NCBI RefSeq assembly: GCF_000758525.1
Contig: NZ_CP009241.1
Coordinates: 1 to 64,000 of the forward strand
Direction: 5' to 3'
Length of the DNA: 64,000 nt
DNA from: Paenibacillus sp. FSL H7-0357
GTDB lineage: Bacteria; Bacillota; Bacilli; Paenibacillales; Paenibacillaceae
A program made the translations under genes and the position numbers. Position 1 is the first letter of the stretch. Every line of letters begins with the position of its first letter. The notes under the pieces are model-generated. The model ran no database searches, was not told the DNA's origin, and saw only the letters and a list, made by a program, of their open reading frames with translations. Below are positions 33,446 through 41,770 of the stretch, piece after piece.

Positions 33446-34345
33446 ATGAATTTAGGAGACTTGGTCGTTCGCAAATCTTATGGTGGAGATGTAACTTTCC
33501 GGGTGGAGAACATCGTGCAGAGTGGAGCCGTAATCAAAGGCACAGAATTCCGCCTGTTGGCGGATGCTCCCCTGGACGACTTGGTTCAAGTGCCGCCTAC
33601 CCGTATTACAGAACGGGGACAGCAGGCACAGATCAAAGCGAAGGAATCATTGACAAGGTTGCGTAAGGACCGTCAGGAACAGAGCCAGCGCAGCGGAGAG
33701 ACTGTTGCGGGAGGCTGGCCGCAATCCCCCAAGGAGGCGGCTTATTTCGAGGTGCCGGGCAAAGTGCTGCATTTGGACGGCGATGCGCTTTATTTGAACA
33801 AAAGTCTTAGCTTGTATGAACAGCTGCGGATTCCCGCAGAAGGACATCATGTTCATGAGTCCAAAATGGCAGAGACGTTATACCGGCTTCTGCCCCGTGT
33901 GCGTCCGGATATCGTAGTTATTACTGGCCACGACGGGGTGCTGAAACAGCCGCATACTTATGATCTCTACAGTCTCAGCAGCTACAAAAATTCGCAGAAC
34001 TTTGTGGCAGCTATTGGGGTTGCAAGGGAATATGAACGGAATTTTGATGCCCTGACCATTGTGGCAGGAGCCTGCCAGTCGCATTTTGAGGCACTGCTGG
34101 GGGCGGGGGCCAATTTTGCCAGTTCGCCGGGGAGAATCCTGATTCATGCGCTGGATCCCGTCTATATAGCGGCCAAAGCTTCTTTTACCTCGATCCGTGA
34201 CACTGTGAGTCTAGGCGATGTACTGAATCATACCATCAGCGGCAACCAGGGAATGGGCGGGATAGAGACACGCGGCAGCTTCCGGATCGGAATGCCTCGC
34301 CTGCAGAATCTTTCCGCGCTGAAAGTCACCCCGTCGGCGATATAG
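33446..34345 (+). CDS. yabG: Sporulation-specific protease YabG
   Basis: YabG is a cysteine protease made late in the mother cell. It processes spore coat proteins, in B. subtilis under sigma-K. The 299-residue product has the family N-terminus MNLGDLVVRKSYGGDVTFRV, PDIVVITGHDGVL near 153 and IVAGACQSHFEALL near 210, which holds a candidate catalytic cysteine and histidine. The C-terminal half has SPGRILIHALDPVYIA and GGIETRGSFRIGMP. ATG at 33446 follows GAGGTGGTG. Position between rsmA and veg matches Bacillus. Confidence 0.94.
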   Translation: MNLGDLVVRKSYGGDVTFRVENIVQSGAVIKGTEFRLLADAPLDDLVQVPPTRITERGQQAQIKAKESLTRLRKDRQEQSQRSGETVAGGWPQSPKEAAYFEVPGKVLHLDGDALYLNKSLSLYEQLRIPAEGHHVHESKMAETLYRLLPRVRPDIVVITGHDGVLKQPHTYDLYSLSSYKNSQNFVAAIGVAREYERNFDALTIVAGACQSHFEALLGAGANFASSPGRILIHALDPVYIAAKASFTSIRDTVSLGDVLNHTISGNQGMGGIETRGSFRIGMPRLQNLSALKVTPSAI

Positions 34346-34397
34346 TATCGTGGCCCCGGAAAGGCCGTGCGCAATAATTTTCCAGAATGGCAGGAAT

Positions 34398-34444
34398 AAA
34401 AAAAGGAAAGGATAAGCATAACGCTTTTCTTTTCCTTTTTTTGT
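34398..34444. terminator. Bidirectional terminator after yabG
   Basis: AAAAAAAGGAAAG at 34398-34410 pairs imperfectly with CTTTTCCTTTTTTT at 34429-34442, with an inner AGC/GCT stem. Confidence 0.8.
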
Positions 34445-34537
34445 TGTGGAAGCCGGACAAGCGGTGACAGCCTCCGGTATATTATTACCGATAACAAGGC
34501 GCCTCGGTCGGCACTCTTTCGTTCCGAAAAAATTCCG

Positions 34538-34607
34538 TTGACAACTATTTTGGCATCATCTATAATTATTTATTTGCTTTGACAATGTTTGTGAAAAGTT
34601 GTATAAT
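34538..34607 (+). promoter_or_regulatory. Two perfect-consensus tandem promoters of veg
   Basis: P1 is TTGACA 34538-34543, 17 bases, TATAAT 34561-34566. P2 is TTGACA 34579-34584, 17 bases, TATAAT 34602-34607. Both match the sigma-A consensus at all twelve positions and are 41 bp apart. The veg promoter is among the strongest in B. subtilis, consistent with this. Confidence 0.92.
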
Positions 34608-34635
34608 GGACAAGGAAAGAGGTGGTCGTCAGGTA

Positions 34636-34911
34636 ATGGCTAATAACGCGCTGTTGGAAATTAAACGCAGTCTCGAAGCTCACGTCGGTCATAAGATCAC
34701 GTTGCGTGCAAACGGTGGACGTCGTAAGACCGTTGAACGCACCGGTGTCCTGGAAGAAACGTACCCTTCTGTATTTATTGTCAAACTGGATCAGGAGCAG
34801 CAAACCTTCAAGCGTGTCTCCTATAGCTATGCCGATATTCTTACGGAGTCTGTGGAGATCACAGTCTGCGAAGACGATGGGCAAATGCGGATTATGTATA
34901 TTAAGGCTTAA
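34636..34911 (+). CDS. veg: Veg protein, biofilm-associated small protein
   Basis: Veg is a small, very highly expressed protein. In B. subtilis it has been linked to stimulation of biofilm formation. The 91 residues start [20 protein letters not shown] and contain the family core [20 protein letters not shown] and [16 protein letters not shown] chose ATG 34636 because it matches the family start and follows AGAGGTGG. The longer frame would start upstream of, or within, the second promoter. Confidence 0.95.
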   Translation: MANNALLEIKRSLEAHVGHKITLRANGGRRKTVERTGVLEETYPSVFIVKLDQEQQTFKRVSYSYADILTESVEITVCEDDGQMRIMYIKA

Positions 34912-35068
34912 GAGTTACGGACAGTCTCCTATGGGGGCTGTTTTTTGTTTTTTGAATATAACAACGGTGTGGACGGTTTCTTCGCGGGTTGAATGATCAT
35001 TGCCCCGGTACAGCATACTAAAGGAGCAATAAGCTTATCATCTACTACCCTAAGGAGGAATTCCGCTA

Positions 35069-35245
35069 ATGAGCCGCAGAAAACGAGGCATGATGTCGGA
35101 GGAACTGAAGACGGAATTGGCCAAGGAGCTTGGATTCTACGAAACGGTAGAGCGGGACGGCTGGGGTGGAATCCGGGCCCAGGATGCAGGGAATATGGTG
35201 AAAAGGGCCATTCAGCTTGCCGAGCAGGCTGCCCGGAAGTCTTAA
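35069..35245 (+). CDS. sspF: Alpha/beta-type small acid-soluble spore protein SspF
   Basis: Small acid-soluble proteins coat and protect spore DNA. The 58-residue product begins [20 protein letters not shown] and has the conserved [20 protein letters not shown], then [13 protein letters not shown]. These are the two helices and the family signature of SspF. ATG at 35069 has a consensus AAGGAGG at 35052-35058. Expression is expected in the forespore under sigma-G. Its place between veg and ispE matches B. subtilis. Confidence 0.93.
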   Translation: MSRRKRGMMSEELKTELAKELGFYETVERDGWGGIRAQDAGNMVKRAIQLAEQAARKS

Positions 35246-35272
35246 CCGCTTTTGTGCGGAAAAACGGTCATA

Positions 35273-35308
35273 AAAAAGGGGAGCCGTCCTTGCGGCGGTC
35301 CCCTTTTC
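35273..35308 (+). terminator. Rho-independent terminator after sspF
   Basis: AAAAGGGGA and CCG on the left pair with CGG and TCCCCTTTT on the right, in a compact hairpin ending in four T. Confidence 0.8.
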
Positions 35309-35404
35309 GGCCTGTCCAAACTTTTGATAATGGACTTCGTTACAAGTTTCTCATATAATATGTTAAGTTGTTTTTACGGGAAAAGCTGAAGGTGGGTGAA
35401 CGCC

Positions 35405-36259
35405 TTGAAAATGTATGAGAAAGCGCCGGCCAAGATCAATTTGATGCTGGATGTGCTTCACAAGCGGCCTGACGGATTTCACGAAGTGGAAATGATTATG
35501 ACCATGGTGGATCTGGCGGACCGTTTGGAGCTATCAGAGATGAAGAGAGACTCGATTATTATATCAAGCCAGGCGGGATATATTCCGCTCGACGAGAAGA
35601 ACCTTGCCTTTCAGGCGGCGAGGCTTATTAAAGACCGTTATAACGTGAAGAGCGGTGTACATATCCATCTGGACAAAAGAATTCCGGTCGCTGCCGGCCT
35701 TGCCGGCGGCAGCAGCGATGCCGCAGCTACGCTGCGCGGCCTGAACAGGCTCTGGCGCCTTGGTATCCCGGCGCAGGAGCTGCAGGAACTGGGCGCCGAG
35801 CTGGGCTCGGACGTGCCGTTCTGCGTCACAGGAGGCACTGCCCTGGCTACGGGCAGAGGCGAGCGGCTGACTCCGATTGAGAATCCGCCGCAGTGCTGGG
35901 TCGTCCTGGCGAAGCCGCCGATTAATGTGTCGACGGCTGAGGTGTATGGACGCGTACGAGCGAGTGACATTGCGGTGCATCCGTCGGCAACGCGGATGCA
36001 GGAGGCCATTGCAGCGGGCGACTTCAACGCAGTCTGTGCGGGGCTAGGCAACGTGCTGGAGGGTGTGACGCTAAAGCTCCATCCTGAGGTGCAGCAGCTG
36101 AAGGAAGCCATGATGAAGCTGGGTGCAGATGGAGTGCTGATGTCCGGCAGCGGACCGACCGTCTTCGGTCTGGTATCCAAGCAGTCGAAGGTAGCCAGAA
36201 TTTACAATGGACTGCGCGGATTCTGTAAGGAAGTTTACGCGGTACGTTCGCTAAGCTGA
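35405..36259 (+). CDS. ispE: 4-diphosphocytidyl-2-C-methyl-D-erythritol kinase
   Basis: IspE phosphorylates CDP-methylerythritol in the non-mevalonate isoprenoid pathway. The 284-residue GHMP kinase has [20 protein letters not shown] near 6, the ATP loop [20 protein letters not shown] near 96 and [18 protein letters not shown] near 241. I chose TTG 35405 because AAGGTGG (35389-35395) is correctly spaced for it and the product then starts [10 protein letters not shown] like its relatives. The in-frame GTG at 35396 abuts the ribosome site. Confidence 0.95.
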   Translation: MKMYEKAPAKINLMLDVLHKRPDGFHEVEMIMTMVDLADRLELSEMKRDSIIISSQAGYIPLDEKNLAFQAARLIKDRYNVKSGVHIHLDKRIPVAAGLAGGSSDAAATLRGLNRLWRLGIPAQELQELGAELGSDVPFCVTGGTALATGRGERLTPIENPPQCWVVLAKPPINVSTAEVYGRVRASDIAVHPSATRMQEAIAAGDFNAVCAGLGNVLEGVTLKLHPEVQQLKEAMMKLGADGVLMSGSGPTVFGLVSKQSKVARIYNGLRGFCKEVYAVRSLS

Positions 36260-36273
36260 AGAGCTTCCAGAGG

Positions 36274-36314
36274 AACGGCTAGCCCTGTCAAAGGCAGAGC
36301 AGCCGTTTCTTCTT
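36274..36314 (+). terminator. Terminator-like hairpin between ispE and purR
   Basis: AACGGCT at 36274-36280 pairs with AGCCGTT at 36301-36307, followed by TCTTCTT. The loop of 20 bases is long. Confidence 0.5.
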
Positions 36315-36378
36315 GTGTAAATCCGTACAAAAGTGATATTATTTTATAATAATATTCGGTTTTGGCGAGGAGCATTCC

Positions 36379-37206
36379 GTGAAAAAACTTAAAAGAAGCC
36401 AACGTTTGGTAGACATGACCCAATTTTTGCTTGAGAAACCCCATGACCTGCTGTCGCTGTCAACATTTGCAGACCGGTATGGCGCGGCAAAGTCATCCAT
36501 CAGCGAAGATTTGGCTATTATAAAAGAAGTATTTGAAGGCGAAGGCATGGGTGAGCTGCAGACACTGGCCGGTGCGGCAGGCGGGGTACGTTATATTCCT
36601 AGAATGCCAACAGAGATGGCGCTGGCCTTCGTTAACCGTTTGTGCGGACAGCTGGAGCAGAGCGACCGGATTCTGCCCGGCGGTTATTTATATATGTCTG
36701 ACCTGCTGGGGCTGCCTTCTCTGATGGAACAGGCCGGAAAGATCATTGCAACGGCTTTCTACGGGGTAGAGATTGATGTAGTGATGACCGTGGAAACCAA
36801 AGGCATTCCGCTGGCTTATGCCACAGCTGCACAGCTCGGGCTGCCGGTGGTGCTGGTGCGCCGTGACCATCAGGTAACTGAGGGCTCTGCCGTTAGCATC
36901 AACTATGTATCGGGCTCGCACAAGAGCATACATACGATGTCGCTGTCGAGAAGGGCGCTGCGTGAGAAGTCGCGGGTGCTGATCGTGGATGATTTCATGA
37001 AGGCTGGCGGTACCGTACGCGGTATGGTCGATCTGCTTGGCGAGTTCAATGCCGAAGTGGCCGGTGTAGGTGTACTCGTGGAATCAGGTGCGGTGGAGAC
37101 GGAAGAGCGTCTGCTGCATGACTATGTATCTCTGGTGAAGCTGAATGAGGTGGATTCCAAGGTGCGGCGGATTTCAGCGTATCCGGGTAATTATTTCTCC
37201 TCCTGA
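36379..37206 (+). CDS. purR: Pur operon repressor PurR
   Basis: PurR of Gram-positive bacteria represses purine genes and is released by PRPP. The 275-residue product has an N-terminal winged helix (LKRSQRLVDMTQFLLEKPHD, then LSTFADRYGAAKSSISEDLA). The phosphoribosyltransferase-like domain has the PRPP motif VLIVDDFMKAGGT near 205. The start is GTG 36379 after GCGAGGAGC. In B. subtilis yabJ lies between purR and spoVG; it is missing here. Confidence 0.96.
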   Translation: MKKLKRSQRLVDMTQFLLEKPHDLLSLSTFADRYGAAKSSISEDLAIIKEVFEGEGMGELQTLAGAAGGVRYIPRMPTEMALAFVNRLCGQLEQSDRILPGGYLYMSDLLGLPSLMEQAGKIIATAFYGVEIDVVMTVETKGIPLAYATAAQLGLPVVLVRRDHQVTEGSAVSINYVSGSHKSIHTMSLSRRALREKSRVLIVDDFMKAGGTVRGMVDLLGEFNAEVAGVGVLVESGAVETEERLLHDYVSLVKLNEVDSKVRRISAYPGNYFSS

Positions 37207-37241
37207 GCTGGACAGTCACTTTGCGCTAAAGAACAGTAAAA

Positions 37242-37289
37242 TGTCGAAATCGTAAGGGATTATTAGAAAACCCCGCGAATGGTGTCGAA
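37242..37289 (+). promoter_or_regulatory. Two perfect Spo0A boxes upstream of spoVG
   Basis: TGTCGAAATC occurs identically at 37242-37251 and 37283-37292; each holds a perfect 0A box TGTCGAA. They lie 41 bp apart and 60-100 bp upstream of the sigma-H-like promoter of spoVG. Confidence 0.6.
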
Positions 37290-37346
37290 ATCAATGGTTG
37301 CGCAAAAATAATCTTCATTATCAGGCATTTTTTGGAATCAAAAAGA

Positions 37347-37371
37347 AGGAATTCGCTTTGCTGTGTGGAAT
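37347..37371 (+). promoter_or_regulatory. Sigma-H-type promoter of spoVG
   Basis: AGGAATT at 37347-37353 and GAAT at 37368-37371 match the sigma-H pattern (AGGAWWT and GAAT with a spacer near 12-14). B. subtilis spoVG is a classic sigma-H and AbrB target. Confidence 0.7.
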
Positions 37372-37389
37372 TATACACCAAGTCTCTGA

Positions 37390-37701
<312 letters not shown>

Positions 37702-37776
37702 GCCTTAAGCTGACTCTGATGTCCAGCTGCCCTCCCAGGGCGGCGTAAGGTCAAGCCGTTTTTAATTGGGGTTCGA

Positions 37777-37817
37777 AGAAAAGGGAACCATGCTTACATG
37801 GTTCTCTTTTCTTTTTT
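37777..37817 (+). terminator. Rho-independent terminator after spoVG
   Basis: GAACCATG at 37785-37792 pairs with CATGGTTC at 37797-37804, extended by AAAAG/CTTTT and followed by a T-rich run. Confidence 0.88.
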
Positions 37818-37870
37818 CCCGATATGAGATATATTCAGTAGTGAGCTCAAGAAGTGGGAGGTTGGCATTC

Positions 37871-39271
37871 TTGAAAAGAATGGCTGTTGTACTTGCCGCA
37901 GGTCAAGGCAAGCGCATGAAATCTAAATTATATAAAGTGCTGCACCCCGTCTGTGGCAAACCGATGGTAGGGCACGTACTTGATACAGTTAAAGCGACCG
38001 GAAGCCAGCGTACCGTTGTTATTGTCGGACATGGCGCAGAGCAAGTAAAAGCCCATATAGGCCAGGATGCGGAATATGTGCTGCAGGAAACCCAACTGGG
38101 TACCGGCCACGCCGTCAAACAGGCTAAGGATCTTATCGGCGGCGAGGAAGGCACAACCATCGTGATTTGCGGCGATACACCGCTGGTCATGGCGGAAACG
38201 CTGGAAGGGCTTATGGCACTGCACGAAGGGCAGCATGCGGCAGCAACTGTACTGACTGCTGTGATGGATCAGCCTGCAGGCTATGGACGGGTTATCCGCG
38301 GGGAAGACGGCGGTGTACTGAAGATTGTGGAACAGAAGGATTGCACCGCTGAGGAAGCAGCTGTAAGCGAAATTAATACAGGTACCTACTGTTTTGATAA
38401 TGCCAAGCTGTTCGCGGCGCTGGAGAAGGTCACCAACAGCAATAACCAGCAGGAATATTATTTAACCGATGTAATCGGCATACTCCGGGCACAGGGTGAT
38501 ATCGTTCTGGGATATCAGGCTCATGACGCTGCGGAGTCTATCGGCGTTAACGACCGTTTGGCTTTATCCGAAGCGGAAGGTTATATGCGCCAGCGCATCA
38601 ACCGCCAGCATATGCTGAACGGTGTAACCATCATTGATCCGGCTTCCACCTATATAGGAGCCGATGTCATCATTGGATCAGATACCGTGCTATATCCGGG
38701 TACCCAGCTGAAAGGCAAAACCGTCATTGGTGAAGATTGCGTGATCGGGCCTTCCAGTGAAATCGAAGACTGCGTGATTATGGACGGCGCTGAGGTGAAG
38801 CATTCCGTACTGAATCAGGCACAAGTCGGCGCACGGACTACCGTTGGGCCTTTTGCCTATTTGCGTCCGGGCACTATACTCGGTGAGGAAGTCAAAATCG
38901 GCGATTTCGTGGAAATTAAGAATGCAGTGATCGGCGACGGCTCCAAAGTATCGCATTTGAGCTATGTCGGCGATGCCTCTGTAGGTAAGAATGTAAATGT
39001 TGGCTGTGGTGCAATTACTGCCAATTATGACGGATTTAATAAATCCAAGACGACAATTGAAGATGATGCCTTCATCGGCAGCAATGTGAATCTGATTGCA
39101 CCAGTCACCGTAGGCAAAGGCGCTTTTGTTGTTGCAGGGTCGACAATCACAAGATCTGTTTCGGAGAATGATTTGGCCATTGCCAGAGTAAGACAGGAGA
39201 ACAAGCCGGGGTATGCCGAGAAGATCCGCTCCCGGGCCAAAGCAAAGAAAGACCAGTCGAGTCAATCGTAA
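37871..39271 (+). CDS. glmU: Bifunctional UDP-GlcNAc pyrophosphorylase / GlcN-1-P acetyltransferase
   Basis: GlmU makes UDP-N-acetylglucosamine for peptidoglycan and teichoic acids. The 466-residue product has the N-terminal uridyltransferase signature [20 protein letters not shown] near 7, GDTPLV near 103 and NTGTYCF near 170. The C-terminal half is a left-handed beta helix of hexapeptides ([20 protein letters not shown] and on). It contains [11 protein letters not shown] and [10 protein letters not shown] of the acetyltransferase site. I chose TTG 37871 because GGGAGG at 37856-37861 serves it and the product then starts [11 protein letters not shown]. The open frame upstream has no fitting start and crosses the spoVG terminator. 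Confidence 0.96.
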   Translation: MKRMAVVLAAGQGKRMKSKLYKVLHPVCGKPMVGHVLDTVKATGSQRTVVIVGHGAEQVKAHIGQDAEYVLQETQLGTGHAVKQAKDLIGGEEGTTIVICGDTPLVMAETLEGLMALHEGQHAAATVLTAVMDQPAGYGRVIRGEDGGVLKIVEQKDCTAEEAAVSEINTGTYCFDNAKLFAALEKVTNSNNQQEYYLTDVIGILRAQGDIVLGYQAHDAAESIGVNDRLALSEAEGYMRQRINRQHMLNGVTIIDPASTYIGADVIIGSDTVLYPGTQLKGKTVIGEDCVIGPSSEIEDCVIMDGAEVKHSVLNQAQVGARTTVGPFAYLRPGTILGEEVKIGDFVEIKNAVIGDGSKVSHLSYVGDASVGKNVNVGCGAITANYDGFNKSKTTIEDDAFIGSNVNLIAPVTVGKGAFVVAGSTITRSVSENDLAIARVRQENKPGYAEKIRSRAKAKKDQSSQS

Positions 39272-39359
39272 GGGCCACTGCCAAAGCGCCGGATAGAGCT
39301 GAGATCTCTTTACCGGCGCTGCTTGGAAGCTAAATTCCGTCACGGAGGGTTTATATTTT

Positions 39360-40313
39360 ATGACTTATTGCGATTCCAAATTAAAGATTTTCACCTGCAA
39401 CTCCAATCCTAAGCTGGCTAGTCAAATTGCCGATTATATCGGAATTCCGATGGGTGAATCACATACCACAAGCTTCAGCGACGGGGAGATTCAGGTCAAG
39501 CTGTCTGAGAGTGTCCGGGGCTGCCATGTCTATATCGTACAGTCGACTTGTGGTCCGGTTAACGACAATTTGATGGAGCTTCTGGTTATGGTAGATGCGC
39601 TCAAACGCGCTTCCGCGAAAAGCATCAATGTGGTTATTCCTTATTACGGATACGCTCGTCAAGACCGTAAGGCGCGTTCCCGTGATCCAATTACGGCCAA
39701 GCTGGTAGCGAACCTGATCGAAAAAGCAGGAGCTCACCGTGTTATCACGATGGACCTTCATGCGATGCAAATTCAAGGCTTTTTTGATATTCCGGTGGAT
39801 CATCTGCTGGGTGTTCCGATTCTTGCCCAGTATTTCCGTTCGAAGCAAATCCAGAATCCGGTTGTGGTCTCCCCGGACCATGGCGGTGTTGTGCGGGCTA
39901 GAAAGCTTGCCGATTTCCTTAACGCACCTCTGGCGATCATCGACAAACGCCGTCCGGAACCGAATGTCAGCGAAGTCATGAATATTATCGGTAACATCGA
40001 AGGTAAAACAGCGATTCTGATCGATGATATTATCGACACTGCCGGAACGATTGTACTGGGAGCCAATGCCTTGATGGAAGGCGGCGTGAAGGAAGTTTAT
40101 GCTTGCTGTACCCACCCGGTATTGTCCGGACCTGCGCATGAACGTCTGGAAAATTCACCAATCAAAGAAATTATCGTGACGGATACCATTCCAATCCGCA
40201 GCAGCAATCCGACCTCGAAGCTCAAAGTGTTGTCCGTGGCTCCACTTATGGGTGAGGCGATTATTCGTGTTCATGAGGAGCTGTCCATCAGCAAATTGTT
40301 CGAAATCGAATAG
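39360..40313 (+). CDS. prs: Ribose-phosphate pyrophosphokinase (PRPP synthetase)
   Basis: Prs makes PRPP from ribose 5-phosphate and ATP. PRPP feeds purine, pyrimidine, NAD, His and Trp synthesis and is the effector of PurR encoded nearby. The 317-residue product has [20 protein letters not shown] near 8, the flexible loop [20 protein letters not shown] near 96, [16 protein letters not shown] near 130 and the PRPP motif [11 protein letters not shown] near 220. It follows glmU by 88 bases. The ctc gene found after prs in B. subtilis is absent. Confidence 0.97.
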   Translation: MTYCDSKLKIFTCNSNPKLASQIADYIGIPMGESHTTSFSDGEIQVKLSESVRGCHVYIVQSTCGPVNDNLMELLVMVDALKRASAKSINVVIPYYGYARQDRKARSRDPITAKLVANLIEKAGAHRVITMDLHAMQIQGFFDIPVDHLLGVPILAQYFRSKQIQNPVVVSPDHGGVVRARKLADFLNAPLAIIDKRRPEPNVSEVMNIIGNIEGKTAILIDDIIDTAGTIVLGANALMEGGVKEVYACCTHPVLSGPAHERLENSPIKEIIVTDTIPIRSSNPTSKLKVLSVAPLMGEAIIRVHEELSISKLFEIE

Positions 40314-40367
40314 TATTCGGGTAGTGCTCTTGTAGAGATATGACTGCCGTTCCCGCCTGTATTCAAA

Positions 40368-40403
40368 AAGGGTTACACCTCCGTAACGGAAGATGTAACC
40401 CTT
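40368..40403 (-). terminator. Rho-independent terminator of the YuzF-like gene
   Basis: AAGGGTTACA at 40368-40377 and TGTAACCCTT at 40394-40403 form a 10-bp perfect stem with an inner TCCG/CGGA. On the minus strand it continues into a T run. It may also stop prs transcripts. Confidence 0.8.
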
Positions 40404-40436
40404 GTCGGCGTGATGACCTCCAGCTTTGCTGCGGCA

Positions 40437-40637
40437 TCAATACCCTGGCCGGGAGATAAAGGTGAACAGGCTGCGGTTGTAAAGAGTACCCTGCAGCTCA
40501 ACAAAGCCTTCATCTGCTGCTGTAACTACACCGATGGCTACGTGCACATTGTCTCTGTAAATTTCGACAGGCACAGCATATTGGATGTGGTACTGGAAAT
40601 GGCGCTGAAGCGTTAAGATGTCGCCCTGATGTGGCAT
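40437..40637 (-). CDS. YuzF-like small protein (DUF2642-type)
   Basis: This 66-residue minus-strand gene lies between convergent prs and divergent pth. The product includes VEIYRDNVHVAIGVVTAADE, then GFVELQGTLYNRSLFTFISR and PGY at the end. This reads like the YuzF/DUF2642 family of small Firmicute proteins of unknown function. The assignment is from memory and moderately sure. It has a proper start context: AGGTGATG lies a few bases before ATG 40637. A dedicated terminator follows. The plus-strand reading over it (40410-40616) lacks both. Confidence 0.68.
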   Translation of the reverse strand: MPHQGDILTLQRHFQYHIQYAVPVEIYRDNVHVAIGVVTAADEGFVELQGTLYNRSLFTFISRPGY

Positions 40638-40762
40638 TGTTCATCACCTGTCTTTGGAGTAAAGTGGCCCTCGGCTGCTCTAGAAGTAAGCCTAATAAAA
40701 TTTATTGTACCAAAAACGGAACTCTTCTGCTTAAGAGAACCGGATGGAAAGGATAGGCCATC

Positions 40763-41323
40763 ATGAAATGGATTGTTGGACTCGGAAATCCGGGACCGCA
40801 GTACGCCAAAACCAGGCATAACGTCGGTTTTATGGCGCTTGACGAGCTAGCGGCCAGAAACGGAATCACCTTTAACCAGAATAAGTGCAAGTCCGTAATC
40901 GGTGAGGGCGTCATCGGGGGAGTCAAGACAGTTCTGATCAAACCCATGACCTTTATGAACCTGTCCGGAGAAGCAGTTCGTGCATACATGGAATATTATA
41001 AAGTGAATTTAGAGGATATGATTGTAGTCTATGATGATCTTGATACGGAAATCGGCAAAATCCGGCTGCGTTATCAGGGAAGTGCCGGAGGCCATAACGG
41101 AATCAAGTCGATCATACAGCATACAGGCACGCAAAGCTTCAACCGTGTGCGGATGGGGATCTCCCGTCCTGAACCGGGCTTTGCTATTGTAGATTATGTG
41201 CTTTCTGCCTTTCCCAAGAAAGAAGGAGACAGGCTGAAGACCATGATCCTAGATACCTGTGACGCCCTGGAGTTCAGCCTGCAGCATACCTTTGAACAGA
41301 CCATGGCCAAATTCAATGGCTAA
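40763..41323 (+). CDS. pth: Peptidyl-tRNA hydrolase
   Basis: Pth releases tRNA from peptidyl-tRNA that drops off the ribosome. The 186-residue product has the conserved WIVGLGNPGPQYAKTRHNVG at 3-22 with the catalytic histidine, KPMTFMNLSGEAV near 60, the YDDLD motif near 93 and GSAGGHNGIKSIIQHTGTQ near 110-128. Length is normal. It is followed by fin and mfd, the B. subtilis order. Confidence 0.97.
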   Translation: MKWIVGLGNPGPQYAKTRHNVGFMALDELAARNGITFNQNKCKSVIGEGVIGGVKTVLIKPMTFMNLSGEAVRAYMEYYKVNLEDMIVVYDDLDTEIGKIRLRYQGSAGGHNGIKSIIQHTGTQSFNRVRMGISRPEPGFAIVDYVLSAFPKKEGDRLKTMILDTCDALEFSLQHTFEQTMAKFNG

Positions 41324-41375
41324 CTGCCCGCTCCCGCCCGCATCTTAAGGCTAAATACGACCGGAGCGGGGCATA

Positions 41376-41403
41376 CTGAAGGGTATATACTACCTTCAGG
41401 AGG
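41376..41403 (+). promoter_or_regulatory. Hairpin overlapping the fin ribosome-binding site
   Basis: CTGAAGG at 41376-41382 pairs perfectly with CCTTCAG at 41393-41399. The last two bases of that arm are the first two of the Shine-Dalgarno AGGAGG (41398-41403) for ATG 41411. The structure could dampen fin translation. Confidence 0.45.
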
Positions 41404-41410
41404 CATATAG

Positions 41411-41641
41411 ATGGCAATACACTACGTATGCAGGCACTGCCGGACATTTCTGGGAAGCATCAATAGAAGTAATATCACAGAAGCGCAGCTTGGTCTGCAT
41501 TCTTTGACCCCTGCGGAGCGCAGAGATATCATAGCGTATGATTCAGAAGGTGAGATCACGGTAAAGGTTACTTGCGATTACTGCAAGCAGGCCTTGGAGA
41601 ACAACCCTGAGCTCAGCCTGCTGGCCAGTCCGCTTCAGTAA
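41411..41641 (+). CDS. fin: Anti-sigma-F factor Fin (YabK)
   Basis: Fin is a small zinc-binding protein made in the forespore. It inhibits sigma-F and so helps the switch to sigma-G. The 76-residue product has CRHC near residue 7 and CDYC near 56, two CxxC pairs. Between them lies the family core LGLHSLTPAERRDIIAYDSE. ATG at 41411 follows AGGAGG, which is partly held in a hairpin. The window therefore encodes two forespore anti-sigma factors, Fin and Gin. Confidence 0.93.
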   Translation: MAIHYVCRHCRTFLGSINRSNITEAQLGLHSLTPAERRDIIAYDSEGEITVKVTCDYCKQALENNPELSLLASPLQ

Positions 41642-41671
41642 GGTGGAAGCGCCTGTCTCTATCGTCATCCG

Positions 41672-41703
41672 CAAGCCTTGGCCTTATCGCTGAGGCTTGT
41701 TTT
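41672..41703 (+). terminator. Rho-independent terminator between fin and mfd
   Basis: CAAGCCT at 41672-41678 pairs with AGGCTTG at 41693-41699, followed by TTTT. Confidence 0.75.
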
Positions 41704-41770
41704 CGATTCTAATCATAATAGGTGCGGCAGCTTAGGCTGCCGTCAGCCTGTTCAGTAAGAGAGGTGTCCT

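Noticed and set aside
34993..35358. 121-residue plus-strand frame over sspF
   Set aside because: It is in a different frame from the 58-residue SspF, which has a clear family match and AAGGAGG.
37766..37870. N-terminal extension of GlmU in the open frame
   Set aside because: It would run through the spoVG terminator hairpin and lacks a fitting start; TTG 37871 gives the family N-terminus.
39285..39320. AGCGCCGG/CCGGCGCT hairpin between glmU and prs as a terminator
   Set aside because: The 8-bp stem is real, but the 20-base loop and lack of a T run make termination unlikely; it may only be an mRNA structure.
40410..40616. Plus-strand 68-residue frame after prs
   Set aside because: No proper ribosome site; the minus-strand YuzF-like gene on the same DNA has start context, family-like sequence and its own terminator.
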